A stretch of DNA of 64,000 bases from NCBI GenBank assembly GCA_039621445.1, contig CP154954.1, positions 36,627,703 through 36,691,702 of the forward strand. The letters are read 5' to 3'. The translations under genes and the position numbers were made by a program. The notes beneath the pieces are model-generated. The model made no database searches, was not told the origin of the DNA, and saw only the letters and a program-made list of their open reading frames with translations. This stretch comes from Euglena gracilis. Its lineage: Eukaryota > Euglenida > Euglenophyceae > Euglenales. This document shows positions 40,076-50,214 of this stretch, in pieces (positions within the stretch are counted from its first letter, which is position 1; each line of letters starts with the position of its first letter).

Positions 40076-42222
40076 GTGTCCATCAGAATTTTTATCTCCC
40101 TTAATTGATCCTTTATCCTTTGGGAAATGGGGTGTTTTGAGTCCCAGGGGGCTGTGGAATTTTCCACCAAAAAATTTGCCAGGGCATCCGTAAAGGCCCT
40201 TAGAAAGGGCAGGGCCATTAGATTGCATCTGATTTGGCCCAAAATGGCAGCCAGTTGCCTTTTTGACATGTGATCTTTTTTCACCATTTTTCCCAGCTCC
40301 TTTTTTACGGTTTTTATTTTCTGGGGGGGCACCTGTAATTTTCCCTCTTGGAAGTTTAGTTGAAATCCAAGATGATTTACGATTTGGCTGGGCTGCAGGG
40401 TGGACTTTTTCACATTGATTTTGAACCCTGATTTGATTAAATCCCTGACGACTGTGTTCAGGTGATTTTGTAAGATGTTTTGTGTTGGGGCCACCAGTAA
40501 AATGTCGTCCAGGTAAATAAATACCTGGATGCCCCTTTTTCTCCACAGCTTTTCGAATGTCTTCATTACTGACATAAAAATTTGGGGCATTATATTTAGG
40601 CCAAAACAGCCTGCCTGGAATTCCCAGGTCTGCCCCCCCACCTGATGCCTTAAAAATGGCCTTAGGGCCTGGCTCACTGGTATGTGGAAGTAAGCATCCT
40701 TTAGGTCTATTTTGGATGCCCAGTGGCCTTTTTCCAACACTGGAAAAAAGTGCTGTACGTGATTCAGCTTGAAAGGTTTCACTTGGAACCTTTGATTTAT
40801 TTCCCTGCAATCGCTTATTAACCTCCATTTGGTCTGTCCCCCCTCTGGTTTTGAAATCAGAAACCAGGGGATCAGGTGCTGGGTGGTTGAATCCCTCACC
40901 CTCTTTACGGATCCAGATTTTTCGTAATCCAGCAGTATTTTTTCTGCTTGGGGTAGGTTCAAATTTGCTCTGATTTTTGGGTGGGTGGACAATTTTGGTG
41001 GGTTTACCCAAGGGGGTTGAATGCCATCCCTGATGAGTTGACATGTTGTTGGGGGGGCATTTTTTGTCCACCATTTCAAGCTTTTTTGCAACCTTTGATG
41101 GAGGGGGTGGTCTCCCCATTTCTCCTCCATGGAATTTATTTCCTGGATAAGATGATTTTGGGGGGGCTGGGCTGGGGGTGTTGGACATTGCACCCTTAGG
41201 GCCCCTAGGGCTTGAGCCCTTGGAAAGGGAAAGTTTTCCTGGGGGGGTGTGCATGCACTCTCCTCTCTTCTCACTCTCTCTCTGGAGGATCTTGTTGTTG
41301 GAGTGCATACCATAGGGCTTACTGCCCCTGTTTTGCCTATCAGGCCTCCTTGATGATGATGGTGTTGGTATCCATACCATAGGGGGGCCTCTGTGGGTCC
41401 CCCCCTTCTTGATTCCACTGGGGGATTTGAAGATTGATGAATAAATACTTGTGGGGGTCCTTCCCCTTCCCCCTGTTCCTCCTGGGGCTGGGCATTTGTT
41501 AAATACAAAGCCCCTGTGGGGCTGCCCTTTAGCTTCTGGGGGGCCTCTGGAGGTCCACCCCTTGTATGGCTGCCATAGCCCTTGGATTGGCCTCCTTGAA
41601 CCAAGCCCCTTTTGCTCTGGCCTCCATGGCCGGGGCTGTAAGTTCTGGCTTCTTGCCATGCCCAATTGAAATCTGGGGGAGCCCTGTTGCTGGGCCTCTC
41701 CCCTCCCCCCTGGAATGGGGTTGTGGGCTGAATTTGAAAAGGATGGTTGGTACAGACCTCTTTTGCCCCTTCCTGTGGGCTGCCATAGCCCTTGGATTGG
41801 TCTTCTGCTCCAGACTGGGCCATCTTCTGGCTTTCCAATGTTGTACTGGCCCCCTTGTCCCTTATTCCATCTTGATTGGTTGGGGGCATTTGCTCTGTGG
41901 GCTGGGGCGTTTGCTCTCTTGGCTGGGTCTGCCAATTTTGAAGGTTTCCTGCACCCCAATTTGAAATGTAATGGGTCTTGACCCTGGGTACCCAATGTCT
42001 TCCGCTGTCGTCTGGGCTTTTTGCCCACTGTCTGCCAGGGTCCATGGCCATCACTGTGTGTGGCTGTCTGCCGCTGAAAATTTTCTGCTGAGATGTGTGG
42101 GGGGGAAGTGATGGCCACGGTTCGCCACGTTGAAACCGCATCTCCGAGTTCTCCAGCTGGCGTTTCTTGTTCTGCACTGTGTCCAGGTTGTCGACTTGAT
42201 AATTCCAATTTCTTCTCCACAT
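40070..42222 (-). CDS. DIRS-like gag-like and reverse transcriptase frame
   Basis: Open from 42222 (M) to a stop at 39997; real coding is judged to extend to about 40070. Residues 1-330 are Gln/Gly/Pro-rich with repeated QSKGYGS, like a nucleic-acid-binding gag. A reverse transcriptase follows (about 440-700): WRLISDCREINQRF, KIDLKDAYFHIPV, WEFQAGCFGLNIMPQIFM, and the catalytic VFIYLDDILLVAP at about 40500-40520. All the usual RT blocks are seen and the YxDD box is intact. A second frame on the same strand is also open through this region, but has no conserved motif and is a composition shadow. Confidence 0.88.
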
Positions 42223-42639
42223 GCTGCATTGACTTCAAATGTCAAAGTTGAAATATTTTCTTGAATTTGATATTCTTCAGGTTCTACAGGTTCTGAATAT
42301 TGATATTGTATTGTCTTGATCTCTTCCAACTCTGTTCTTCAAAGTTTTTGTCTTCTTCCGTGTCGAAGGGCAAGATTAGGAATCAGCCAACTCCGGCGAA
42401 GAAAGGCACTAAGCGGGACCTCCTAACCCAGCGCACCGAACAATCACACAACAAACCGCCGGCGAGCAAGGCATGGCCTCACAATGGCAAAGTGCGGAGC
42501 CCGAGGTGTCCTGTTGGACACGGGGGTGCCAACGACTACTTCACTCAATTCCAAATCCAGAGAGTTAGATCCTGCGGCCCCCTCCCCCCGCCCCCCTCCC
42601 CCCTCCCCCCGCCCCCTCCCCCCACCCCCCTTCCCCCCT

Positions 42640-42960
42640 CCCCCCTACCCCCTACCCTCCCCCGCTCCCCAATAACAACATCCCTTTGTGTGGACAAAGT
42701 TTGGCGGACATGGCGTAAATAGCAAACGGGTAAACGGTAAAAGCAAATAAGGCGGACATGGCGTTTTTGTTGGTGGACATGGCGAAAACAGCAAATGGGT
42801 AAACGGTAAAAGCAAAATCAGGCAGACATGGCGTTTTTGTGGCAAATGGATGAATGGTTTTCAACAAGATTGGCAGACATGGCATTATATAGCGAACGGG
42901 TAAACGCTAAATGCAAAATAAGGAGGCAAATGGATAAATAGTTTTCAACAAGTTTGGCGC
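42640..42960 (-). repeat. GGCGGACATGGCG repeat block
   Basis: Ordered units GGCGGACATGGCGTAAATAGC, AACGGGTAAACGGTAAAAGC and TGGTTTTCAACAAG repeat two to three times. It is the reverse complement of the block at 18360-18505 and is preceded in both places by a C/T-rich stretch and CAATAACAACATCC. A related block lies at 43265-43425. Confidence 0.85.
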
Positions 42961-43264
42961 AGGGCGGTCCTTAAGGAAATAAAAAAACAAAATTCTGCCG
43001 TCCCACACTCAATAAAAAATACAGGAAAAATGGGCAAAGAAATTTGGCATTCTTCGGCGACAACAGGTCGATATCAGGGGGAAAAACTGATTATTGCCAT
43101 CCTGTGACCATCGACCAATCCACCCAAATCATCAAAAAGTGTGTTTTTTTGGACTTTTTAATTTTGGACCCCGTTCAAATCCCAGTCCTGCCCTTGGTCG
43201 GCCCTTTGGCCGAAAGAGGGGCGGTGCTTAAGAAAATTAAAAAAAAACTTTCCTGGCCCTTAAA

Positions 43265-43610
43265 GACTGCCCTGGTTTGGCGGACATGGCGTAAATGGCA
43301 AACGGTTAAATGGTAAAATAAAAATTAGGAGGACATGGCATTTTTGTTGCAAATAGATTTTTGGTTTTCAACAAGTTTGACATGGCGTATACAGTAAACG
43401 GGTAAACGGTAAAGCGGTGCGATACCAGACATGGCCTGTGTACAACAGTGGTTACCTCCGAGGAGCCTCCGCGGAGGCTCCGCGGAGGCTCCAAGGTAAC
43501 CAGGCTCCGCGGAGGCTCCAAGGTAACCAGGCTCCGCGGAGCCTCCTCGGAGCCTAAGGTAACCAGGCTCCGCGGAGGCTCCTCGGAGGCTAGGTAACCA
43601 AAACTTAGGA
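43265..43610. repeat. GGCGGACATGGCG block followed by GCCTCCGCGGAGGC array
   Basis: 43265-43425 repeats the GGCGGACATGGCGTAAA / GGTAAACGGTAAA words. 43445-43605 is the inverted counterpart of the palindromic array at 22545-22700. Both arrays end at AACCAAAA(A/C)TTAGGATTCCA, so the 22.5-kb and 43.5-kb arrays share more than the palindromes. Confidence 0.8.
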
Positions 43611-43754
43611 TTCCACATTTGCTGGGACCCTCCGCTGACCAATTTCACACACCAACGCTGAACTTAAACCCAATTTTTTCATCATGTTGCCTCCTGCCCT
43701 GCTTTTTCAATGGGGCCCCAACTAGCCAAGTACGAGAAGCAATTCCAAATTCTT

Positions 43755-44330
43755 CTACGGCATTCTTTTGTCAAAGATGCCATGGTGTCTGCCTTGACAC
43801 CTCTGAAGGGGGGGTTGGAGAGTCAAAAACAAAAGGTGGAGGGGGAGATTTGGGGGATTTCCTGAAAAGAAAGCATTCGCCCCCATTTTGCAATTTTTTT
43901 GTCCCTTTCGCCCAATTTTTTCATGTGGTGTTGAGCAAAGTAAACGTGCACATCTTTTCATTTCTGACAAATCGGAAGATTTGAGAAACATTAAAAGGCG
44001 ACAAAAAACAATGACTTGTAAACGTAAGAGTGACAGGTTGTTTCGCAGTGACTCAAATGAAATTGAGGCCAGATGCCTCAGCAGAGGCCAGGGAACGCAG
44101 AAAGCACCATTTTTCTGAATGTTTTTGTCCACGCTTTTTTGTACGGATTCAAAAGGGGGTGAAATCTCAACCCCTGGCAACAGTAGCACTCCTGAGTAAG
44201 CATTTATGGCCTGTGTGTGGGATATTTTGAATAATTGCACAATACCATCAGAAATATCATCAGATGATGCCTGGTGGGGGGACACCCCCCAGCAGGAGGA
44301 TGTTCCTGAGTTGCGTGAAGCCACTCACTC
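43755..44330 (-). pseudogene. Second DIRS-like tyrosine recombinase, fragment
   Basis: A minus-strand frame of about 189 codons resembles the recombinase at 38310-39290 (AINAYSGVLLLPGVEI for AYSAMLLIPGFGGL; FLKSSDLSEMKRCARLL for YRSSDLAQVQRTTS) but differs at most positions, so it belongs to another subfamily. The first catalytic Arg is replaced by Lys (LKSSDLS). The H-x-x-R box and Tyr are missing. A dead fragment. Confidence 0.8.
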
Positions 44331-44589
44331 TGATATCTTTTGTGCGTTTTTGCAGAAATGGTGGAAGGCACTTAGACAGCAGCGCCAGAAAAACAATTCC
44401 TTCATAAAAATGCAAAAGAGCTCCTGGTTGCCACAAACGCAGTCAGATCCCTGGCAAAAAGAAAAAAACGACAGAGTTTGCCTGTGACCCTCCAGAAACA
44501 TCTTTTCGCCTCCCCAGGAAGCAAAAAAAGCTAGCAGATTTTGTGTCCAGGAGGCCCCATTGAGAGGCAAAGGCAACAGATGGCCTGCA

Positions 44590-44805
44590 GTGTCCACTGG
44601 AAATCCTGGGGGCGCTATGCCAACCCTCCCTGGTCCATCATTCAAAATTTTCTTGCCAGGCTGCAGCCTTTTCCCACAACCAAAGTTTTGATGGTGGTCC
44701 CCTTTTTGGCTTCAGCATCATGGTGGCCCCTATTCAAAAGGCTGAAGGCACCTCACACACCTTGTGTCAAGGTAAACCCTTACGTATGTATATACCCCGC
44801 CTCCC
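44590..44805 (+). pseudogene. DIRS-like linker fragment, opposite strand
   Basis: The plus strand reads RYANPPWSIIQNFLARLQPF then PTTKVLMVVPF and ASWWPLFKRLKAPHTPCVKV, matching DLYANPPWSVIQKFLPRL... of the element at 39.3-39.5 kb. In an intact element this precedes the recombinase on the same strand; here it lies on the opposite strand from the recombinase fragment at 43755-44330, so the copy has been inverted or the two come from separate insertions. Confidence 0.8.
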
Positions 44806-45153
44806 CCCAAATCCCCTTATTTCTGCATTTAGGTAGGTTTTTGGCCGGAAATTTCAGAGACATGAAAGCAACTGTTTTTCTTATTATTTATCATTGTATG
44901 TGACACATTTGGACAATTTTCGATGTCCCAATTTGGAAAAATGTGCCAAGAAACTTTTATTGAAAGCAAATGAGAAAAAGGCCAAAAAATTGGACCATTT
45001 GTTAGAAGCACAAAGAAAAGTGGGGGAGGTTCAGTTGCCAAAACGGTCATTCATTCAGTCATGAACTTCTGCACTTCTGGGGGGATTTTCAAAAATGGCA
45101 ATTAAAATGTCTCAAACTTAATGGTAATTAAAACTTTCTCAAATGAAAAAAGC

Positions 45154-45276
45154 TCATACTCGGCACAGCGGGACCAAATCATTCTTGGCGATGCATGCGG
45201 TTCCGCGGTCATATTTCTGGAACACCCGCACGATGTTCTCCAGCATCTCCCGCGTCAGGCAAACATTCTCCAAGTC
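45154..45276 (-). CDS. Terminal exon, possible EF-hand-like cation-channel tail
   Basis: A minus-strand exon of 123 nt after an AG at 45277-45279, in phase 0, ending with TGA. Forty residues: DLENVCLTREMLENIVRVFQ then KYDRGTACIAKNDLVPLCRV. The pattern F-x-x-Y-D-x-G-T-(A)-x-I-x-x-x-D-L-x-x-L recalls the degenerate EF-hand that follows the last transmembrane helix of voltage-gated Ca/Na channels. Those proteins normally continue far beyond it, so the early stop would mean a truncated tail, or another family altogether. No channel pore exon is seen upstream in this window. Confidence 0.4.
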   Translation of the reverse strand, partial: DLENVCLTREMLENIVRVFQKYDRGTACIAKNDLVPLCRV

Positions 45277-45932
45277 CTGAACCCACAGTCGGAATAAGAA
45301 CAAAATGTGCCACAAACAAGAGAAACTGAGATGGTCAAAATCCACATAATAAAAGAAACATGCAAAAAAAGTTCTAGTTCCTTCACCTGGTCAACCTCCC
45401 GACATACAGACCAAAAACCAGTCAGCGCTCTGAAAACGGGGGGGGGGGGTGCAGTGACTAAGTCATAGGGATGCCAAAGATGACAAATTGCAGTTTCTTA
45501 AAAAATATGGGTGAGCAAACCATGAGTGGCAATATATGTCAGGGTTCTGACGGACTTGAGGGGTTCCAGCTGAATGAGTGTGAGTCACTGGTTATTAAAT
45601 TGGGTAGGTGGTTACCAGGCCATTGCTTGAGGACCTGCAGGGTACACTGGCCAGCCATTTTGTTAGATGCTGGAAATAATGGACTAGCTGGACCCCCCCC
45701 CCCAGGGGTCTGCGGGTCCCCCCAACTTAAAAAAAAAAATCTTCTGGCGGTTCGTGCTGAGGTGGAAATGAGGTGTTTAATGCTTATTAGCTGATTCTAT
45801 TCCAAAAAAAATCCAAAAAATGGGCTTTTTGGGCCTTTGGGGGGGTTCTTTCAGCGCTTCAAAAACGGTGAAAAAACTTTCCCACTAATCAGCCCTGCTA
45901 GCGGACCCCACCCCCAAGGGGTCCACAAGAAT

Positions 45933-46359
45933 CAGGGTTCGATATAAGGACAGGTGGGGGGGGGGTGGTCCGGACCCCCCCTGCGGGCCAGGAGGGTGGG
46001 GGGGGGGGGGGGACACCCCCCCCACCTAAACAGGTGCGCGGTCAGGGTGGCCGAATTTTCGGCCCGGCGCGAAGCGCCGGGCCGAAAATTTTTGACCCCC
46101 CAAAACGACCAAAAGTGCCATTTTGGGCACTTTTTGGGCAAAAATGTGCCAAAAATGCAAAAAATTTTCGGCGCAAAGCGCCGGAGGAAAAAATTGACCC
46201 TTTTTTGGGGGGGTCAATTTTTGCCCCCGAGTGTCGGTCCGGACCCCCCTGACAGGTGGGGGGTGGGTCCGGACCCCCCCCTGCGGGCCAGGAGGGGGGG
46301 GGGGTGGGGGGGACACCCCCCCACCTAAACCATGTACGCCCTCCTTATATCGAACCCTG
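45933..46359 (+). mobile_element. hAT-like MITE, CAGGGTTCGATATAAGGA family, 427 bp
   Basis: The ends CAGGGTTCGATATAAGGA and TCCTTATATCGAACCCTG-type are inverted. The 8-bp duplication ACAAGAAT is exact (45925-45932, 46360-46367). Subterminal blocks GGTCCGGACCCCCC and two GC hairpins (CCCGGCGCGAAGCGCCGGG, CGGCGCAAAGCGCCGG). Nearly identical over its length to 52822-53252. Non-coding. Confidence 0.95.
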
Positions 46360-49154
46360 ACAAGAATTCCCATAAACCAAATTTGGGATGGCAGCAATCC
46401 GACCCCCCCCCAGGAGCTGGTGGTTACTCATATTCAAAAGAAATCCTATACAATGAATGTGCCCCTTCGGCTGGTTCATTGGATCCAAAATGCAAAACAA
46501 ACCCAGGGGGATGCCTAAAAAGCGGTGCGGCACTGCTGGGGCACCGCTTGACGCCGCTTGGCGACAAACTGCTGCAACTTCAGCTGCAAGAGGGTTCTCC
46601 TCACTGAAGCTGTCACAGGGTCAATCACATTCGTTGGCAGTCAAACTGGCCAGCGAGCATTGGTGTGCCACTTCAGAAGGAGGATGGCTGGGGGAATCCC
46701 AAATGCAATGTGTAAAGTCTGGCAAGAAAGTGCTTGGAACTCTTCTGTACGAAAGAGCGCAACCAAAAGTGGGGACTTAAAGTTGACTGCACTTTGCAGT
46801 TTTAGTTATTGGCACCGGTCTGTTTGGCCTTGGGCTTGTATTATTGGGAACCCTTTGGGGTGGGGTAGCATGGTGTATAAATTTTTATTTATTAGGGTTT
46901 TTAAAACCCCTCCCTCCCAATGACCTTGAACATCGACTGGGAACTGTTGTGGAGAGGTCTTTCTTCCTCGTTTGTGGCTTTTGAAAAACTAGCCAGGTGA
47001 GGGTCGCTCTAACAAACGGCAATTCAACAGAAAGCTGAAGAATATCCCACATCTCTACACGTAAAATGTGCAGATGTCTCGGAACTTCCCAATTGCAAAG
47101 TCATTAGTCGGATAACTCAAAAATGGATGGGAAAACATGTTGCATTGGGGACAATCAAAATTTTGTTGAATTAATTTTTCCCTGAATATCAACTGCAGAG
47201 CATCTTCTTTGGAGGAGTTTAATCGCTTGGGAAGCCTGCCGAGAAACAGGGTGGTCGTTAATAATAATAATAATAAAATCCCCAAAAATGATAAAAAAAA
47301 CAAGCAACGTACAGCAAAAACCCCAAAAATGCAGGCAAATCTGCATCCTCCGCCATGCTCACCTGCAGGGCTGCACAGGAAGGCCTGGTGTGAGGGGGTG
47401 GTCGACCCCCTCCACCCCTCCACCCGGGAGGTGGGGGGTTGACGCCCCCACCACAAAATTCCTTCGGCACCGTTGGCACCGAAAGGAAAGTCTGACCCAA
47501 AAATTGGCGCCGGAAATACGGGAAGGCATGGTGGGGGGTCCCCCCACCCACCAGGATGCACCCATCACAATAGGGTTGCGGGGATTCCCGCAAAGCCCTG
47601 ACCACCAGAGGTAGGGTTTCGGCATTAAAAAAATGTGTTGTGAAAAAAAGATGTTTTCTCTTCTGCCATGACAACATCCAATGCAAAAAGAGCATCCCTC
47701 CAAGGAAAAGAAATACGGGTGGCAATGCAACGGAGGTGCGTGGTAATGATCTGAAAAAAGCATCAAGCTTTTTTTAAAGGGCCAATCAAATTTTTGCAAC
47801 CATGTTCGCACAAAACCGCCCATACAGGATGCATAATGACCACCTCCCTGGTTGGAAAAATCAGTCAACTAATTGAGCACCTGCCGAACACACTGTGGAG
47901 GGAGAGTTGCTCAATTCACCATCAATGAAAAATGCTGGGAAAAAACAGCTGAGGAACATTTGCACGCGCCATCATCAACAGCCAGTTTGGCAGCCAACAG
48001 ACTTTCCTTGGGGTGCGTTGCTCCTTCGGCCTGAAAAGGAACAAAATGAATCGCAGCAAAATGTGAAGTCCCGGTACACTCTGAACAGATCTCACCCAAC
48101 GCTGGCCTCGGATGATCACATTTGTAACTGAATTCCCCAAAATCATATTTCACCAAAATATATTCGTCCTGTCAACTTTGGCCTCGTTCCCACTTTAATC
48201 TCGAACATCCTTGAGAACCATCGCCCACATGTCCAGGCCAGAAGTTGGAAAGGGCAACCCCCAACTGATATCCCCCGGTGATATGTTTGGACAACCCAAC
48301 CCCGGGGGCGATTGGGGGAAATTTGAAAGGAAAATTGGTTGCCAAAAATTTCGGTGGTGTGCGTTCGATAGTCTTGGCACTGCTTACACACTTTTCAAGA
48401 AGATCAAGCAATGGACGTTGCTTCTGGGTGGGGGCCACACGACCAGTGGGCCCCGGCTCCGGCTTTAGAGAACTCCTGTGTGTTCCCAGTTGTTGCACTG
48501 CTGTCTCCCATTGCTTTCTCAATGGGATGGGCAAACTGGCAAGGAGGTGGTCCTCCACCAGCATCCCATGGACCCCCCAACGTTAAGACACCCCTGGGTC
48601 GATCGAGCAAAAATCCAGAAATAAGACCCGGGTCCAAGCACCTATAGTTGACCCCCAGATTTTCGCCATTTCGGCCATTTTCGGCCATTTTCGGCCATTT
48701 TTTCTTATAGATGGGGGTAAAGCTGCCTTAAAATTCTTTCATACCAACAATACATTTTGATCATTCAGTCAACATGAAAGCAGTCGTGGCAAGCTAACGC
48801 ATCCAAGGAGGTCCGTTTGGAATGGGTGCTCAGGGATTAAAGAGGTCAAAGAGTTTTTTGTTGCAATATGCAAATGCAAGGTTTGGGAATAAGCTCCATT
48901 TTTCCTGCCAGAGAGGCTCTTGTCCACTTTGGGGTTTTTGGGACGCATCATGAGAGTGTGGGTGGCAACACCAAAAATGGTGTTTTTCTCTTCAAGCCTC
49001 TTGGCATGGATGTTTTTCACAAACAACTTCCCCTCACCTATTCCAATTTGATACCCCAAGCAACATTGTTTGAGGGTGGCACTGTTATATCCCATCCACT
49101 TGTGTGCAATAAACCCAATGCAGGAATCACACCTTTAAGAGAGAAAAAACACTT

Positions 49155-49290
49155 CACACACTTTGCCTAATTGCACCTTGTCACCACAATTTTCTGAAAT
49201 GTCATCAAAACCATCGGCTTTGGCCCAAATAACCCATTTGGAGGTGGTTCGTTGAGCAGCATGTGCAAGCAAAGAAAAGCAAACAAAAAC
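49155..49290 (-). pseudogene. Possible SANT/Myb-like domain fragment, copy 1
   Basis: The minus strand reads LLAHAAQRTTSKWVIWAKAD then GFDDISENCGDK. The copy at 50073-50214 on the plus strand keeps HAAQRTTS and VIWAKAD in frame with GDKGDAG at the end, although the nucleotides differ, which suggests past coding. The W...D...GD spacing recalls Myb/SANT-like DNA-binding domains carried by some transposons; this identification is weak. Confidence 0.35.
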
Positions 49291-49339
49291 AAACAAACAT
49301 ATGATTGGTCCATAATATTCAAATATTGACATCAAATGT

Positions 49340-49770
49340 GCTCACCAAATGTCTGCACCTTGTTCAACATCGCATCTCGCCCAGCATCTACATCTTGTCC
49401 AATATCTACATCCGTTGCATCAACAATCACCGCATCTTGTCTGGTGTGTGCATCTTATCCAATACCTGCACCTTGTCAAGATCTTAATCTTGTCCAGTAT
49501 CTGCATACACTGCATCTTCTCCAGCATCTGCATCTTGTCCAGCATCTGCATCTTGTACAACATCTGCATCTTCTCCAGTGTCGACATCTTGTCCAGTGTC
49601 TGCATCTTGAACAACGTCTGCATCTTGTCCAATGTCTGCATCTTGTCCAGCACCTGCATCTTGTCCAGTATCTGCATCTGCATCTTTTCCAGTCTGCATC
49701 TTGTTCAACTTCTGCATCTTGTCCCGACATCTTGTTCAGCATCTGCATCCATTGCATCTTGTCATGCGCT
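49340..49770 (+). repeat. 18-bp minisatellite ATCTGCATCTTGTCCAGC
   Basis: About 22 units of roughly 18 bases (CATCTTGTCCAGCATCTG with variants GTACAAC, TCTCCAG, TTCAACA), some expanded to 27. Because the unit is a multiple of three and lacks stops, three minus-strand frames and two plus-strand frames are open over 230 bases or more. I do not call a protein. Confidence 0.9.
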
Positions 49771-50072
49771 GTGGATCTGCCCCGCCCTCCCCTGGTGAAC
49801 CCCCCCAAAATAAGGCCCGGGCAAGCACCTATAGTAAAAATGGCCAAAAATGGTCGAAAATGGCCGAAAATGGCCGAAAATGGCCGAAAATGATATTTTG
49901 GGCTCTATAGGTGGGGGTCCCGAAAATGGCCGAAAATGGCCGAAAATGGCCGAAAATGAGAAAAAAATTGTTGCAATTTTTTTCCAGTTTTTTTTTGCCT
50001 TACAGTTTCTTTTTTCCTGAGGGGCAATTTTCAGTGCGACTGATTCTTGTCTCTGCGCAGCCTCTCTTCTTT

Positions 50073-50214
50073 TGTTATTATGCCTGGCCCTGCAACGCAT
50101 GCTGCTCAAAGAACCACCTCCGAAAAGGTTATTTGGGCCAAAGCTGATATTTCGATGGCATTTCAAAAAAAAATTGGTGACAAGGGCGATGCTGGCAATT
50201 TTTTTTTAATAATT
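50073..50214 (+). CDS. Possible SANT/Myb-like small open frame, copy 2
   Basis: An ATG at 50080 opens a 45-codon frame: MPGPATHAAQRTTSEKVIWA then KADISMAFQKKIGDKGDAGN, ending in a Phe/Leu/Ile run. It shares HAAQRTTS..VIWAKAD with the inverted copy at 49155-49290. Could be a short exon or a decayed transposon domain; Trp and Asp spacing fits a SANT-like helix pair only loosely. The surrounding GGCCGAAAATGGCC repeats (49845-49960) argue for a transposon setting. Confidence 0.3.

Larger units (their letters stand above)
37928..42513 (-). mobile_element. DIRS-like tyrosine-recombinase retrotransposon
   Basis: A 4.6-kb element read on the minus strand: gag-like region, reverse transcriptase, RNase H, then tyrosine recombinase. 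The sequence 38292-38331 recurs in inverted orientation at 42474-42513 (terminal repeats). The segment 37993-38090 is complementary to 42388-42485, as expected of the internal complementary region used by DIRS elements to form a circular intermediate. A shorter inverted pair (37928-38000 with 38222-38293) lies at the 3' end. Frame changes at three G-runs (near 40070, 39825 and 39290) break the pol order. They may be pseudogene mutations or homopolymer errors in the sequence; otherwise the element looks young. Confidence 0.9.

Noticed and set aside
38048-42238. Single 1396-residue protein
   Set aside because: Only the recombinase end and the start of RNase H in this frame show conserved motifs; reverse transcriptase and the RNase H end are in other frames.
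46928-46996. Plus-strand exon NIDWELLWRGLSSSFVAFEKL before GTGAGG
   Set aside because: Good donor but no acceptor or partner exons recognised.
47055-47250. Minus-strand exon RLPKRLNSSKEDALQLIF...CPQC
   Set aside because: Coding-like for 60 codons with a stop, but no family match, no clear acceptor and repeats on both sides.
48172-48564. 130-codon minus-strand frame LVEDHLLASLPIPLRKQWE
   Set aside because: Looks coding in part but I cannot bound it by splice sites or relate it to V-PPase or another family.
49340-49770. CRISPR array
   Set aside because: Units are contiguous 18-bp tandems without unique spacers, in a eukaryotic context.
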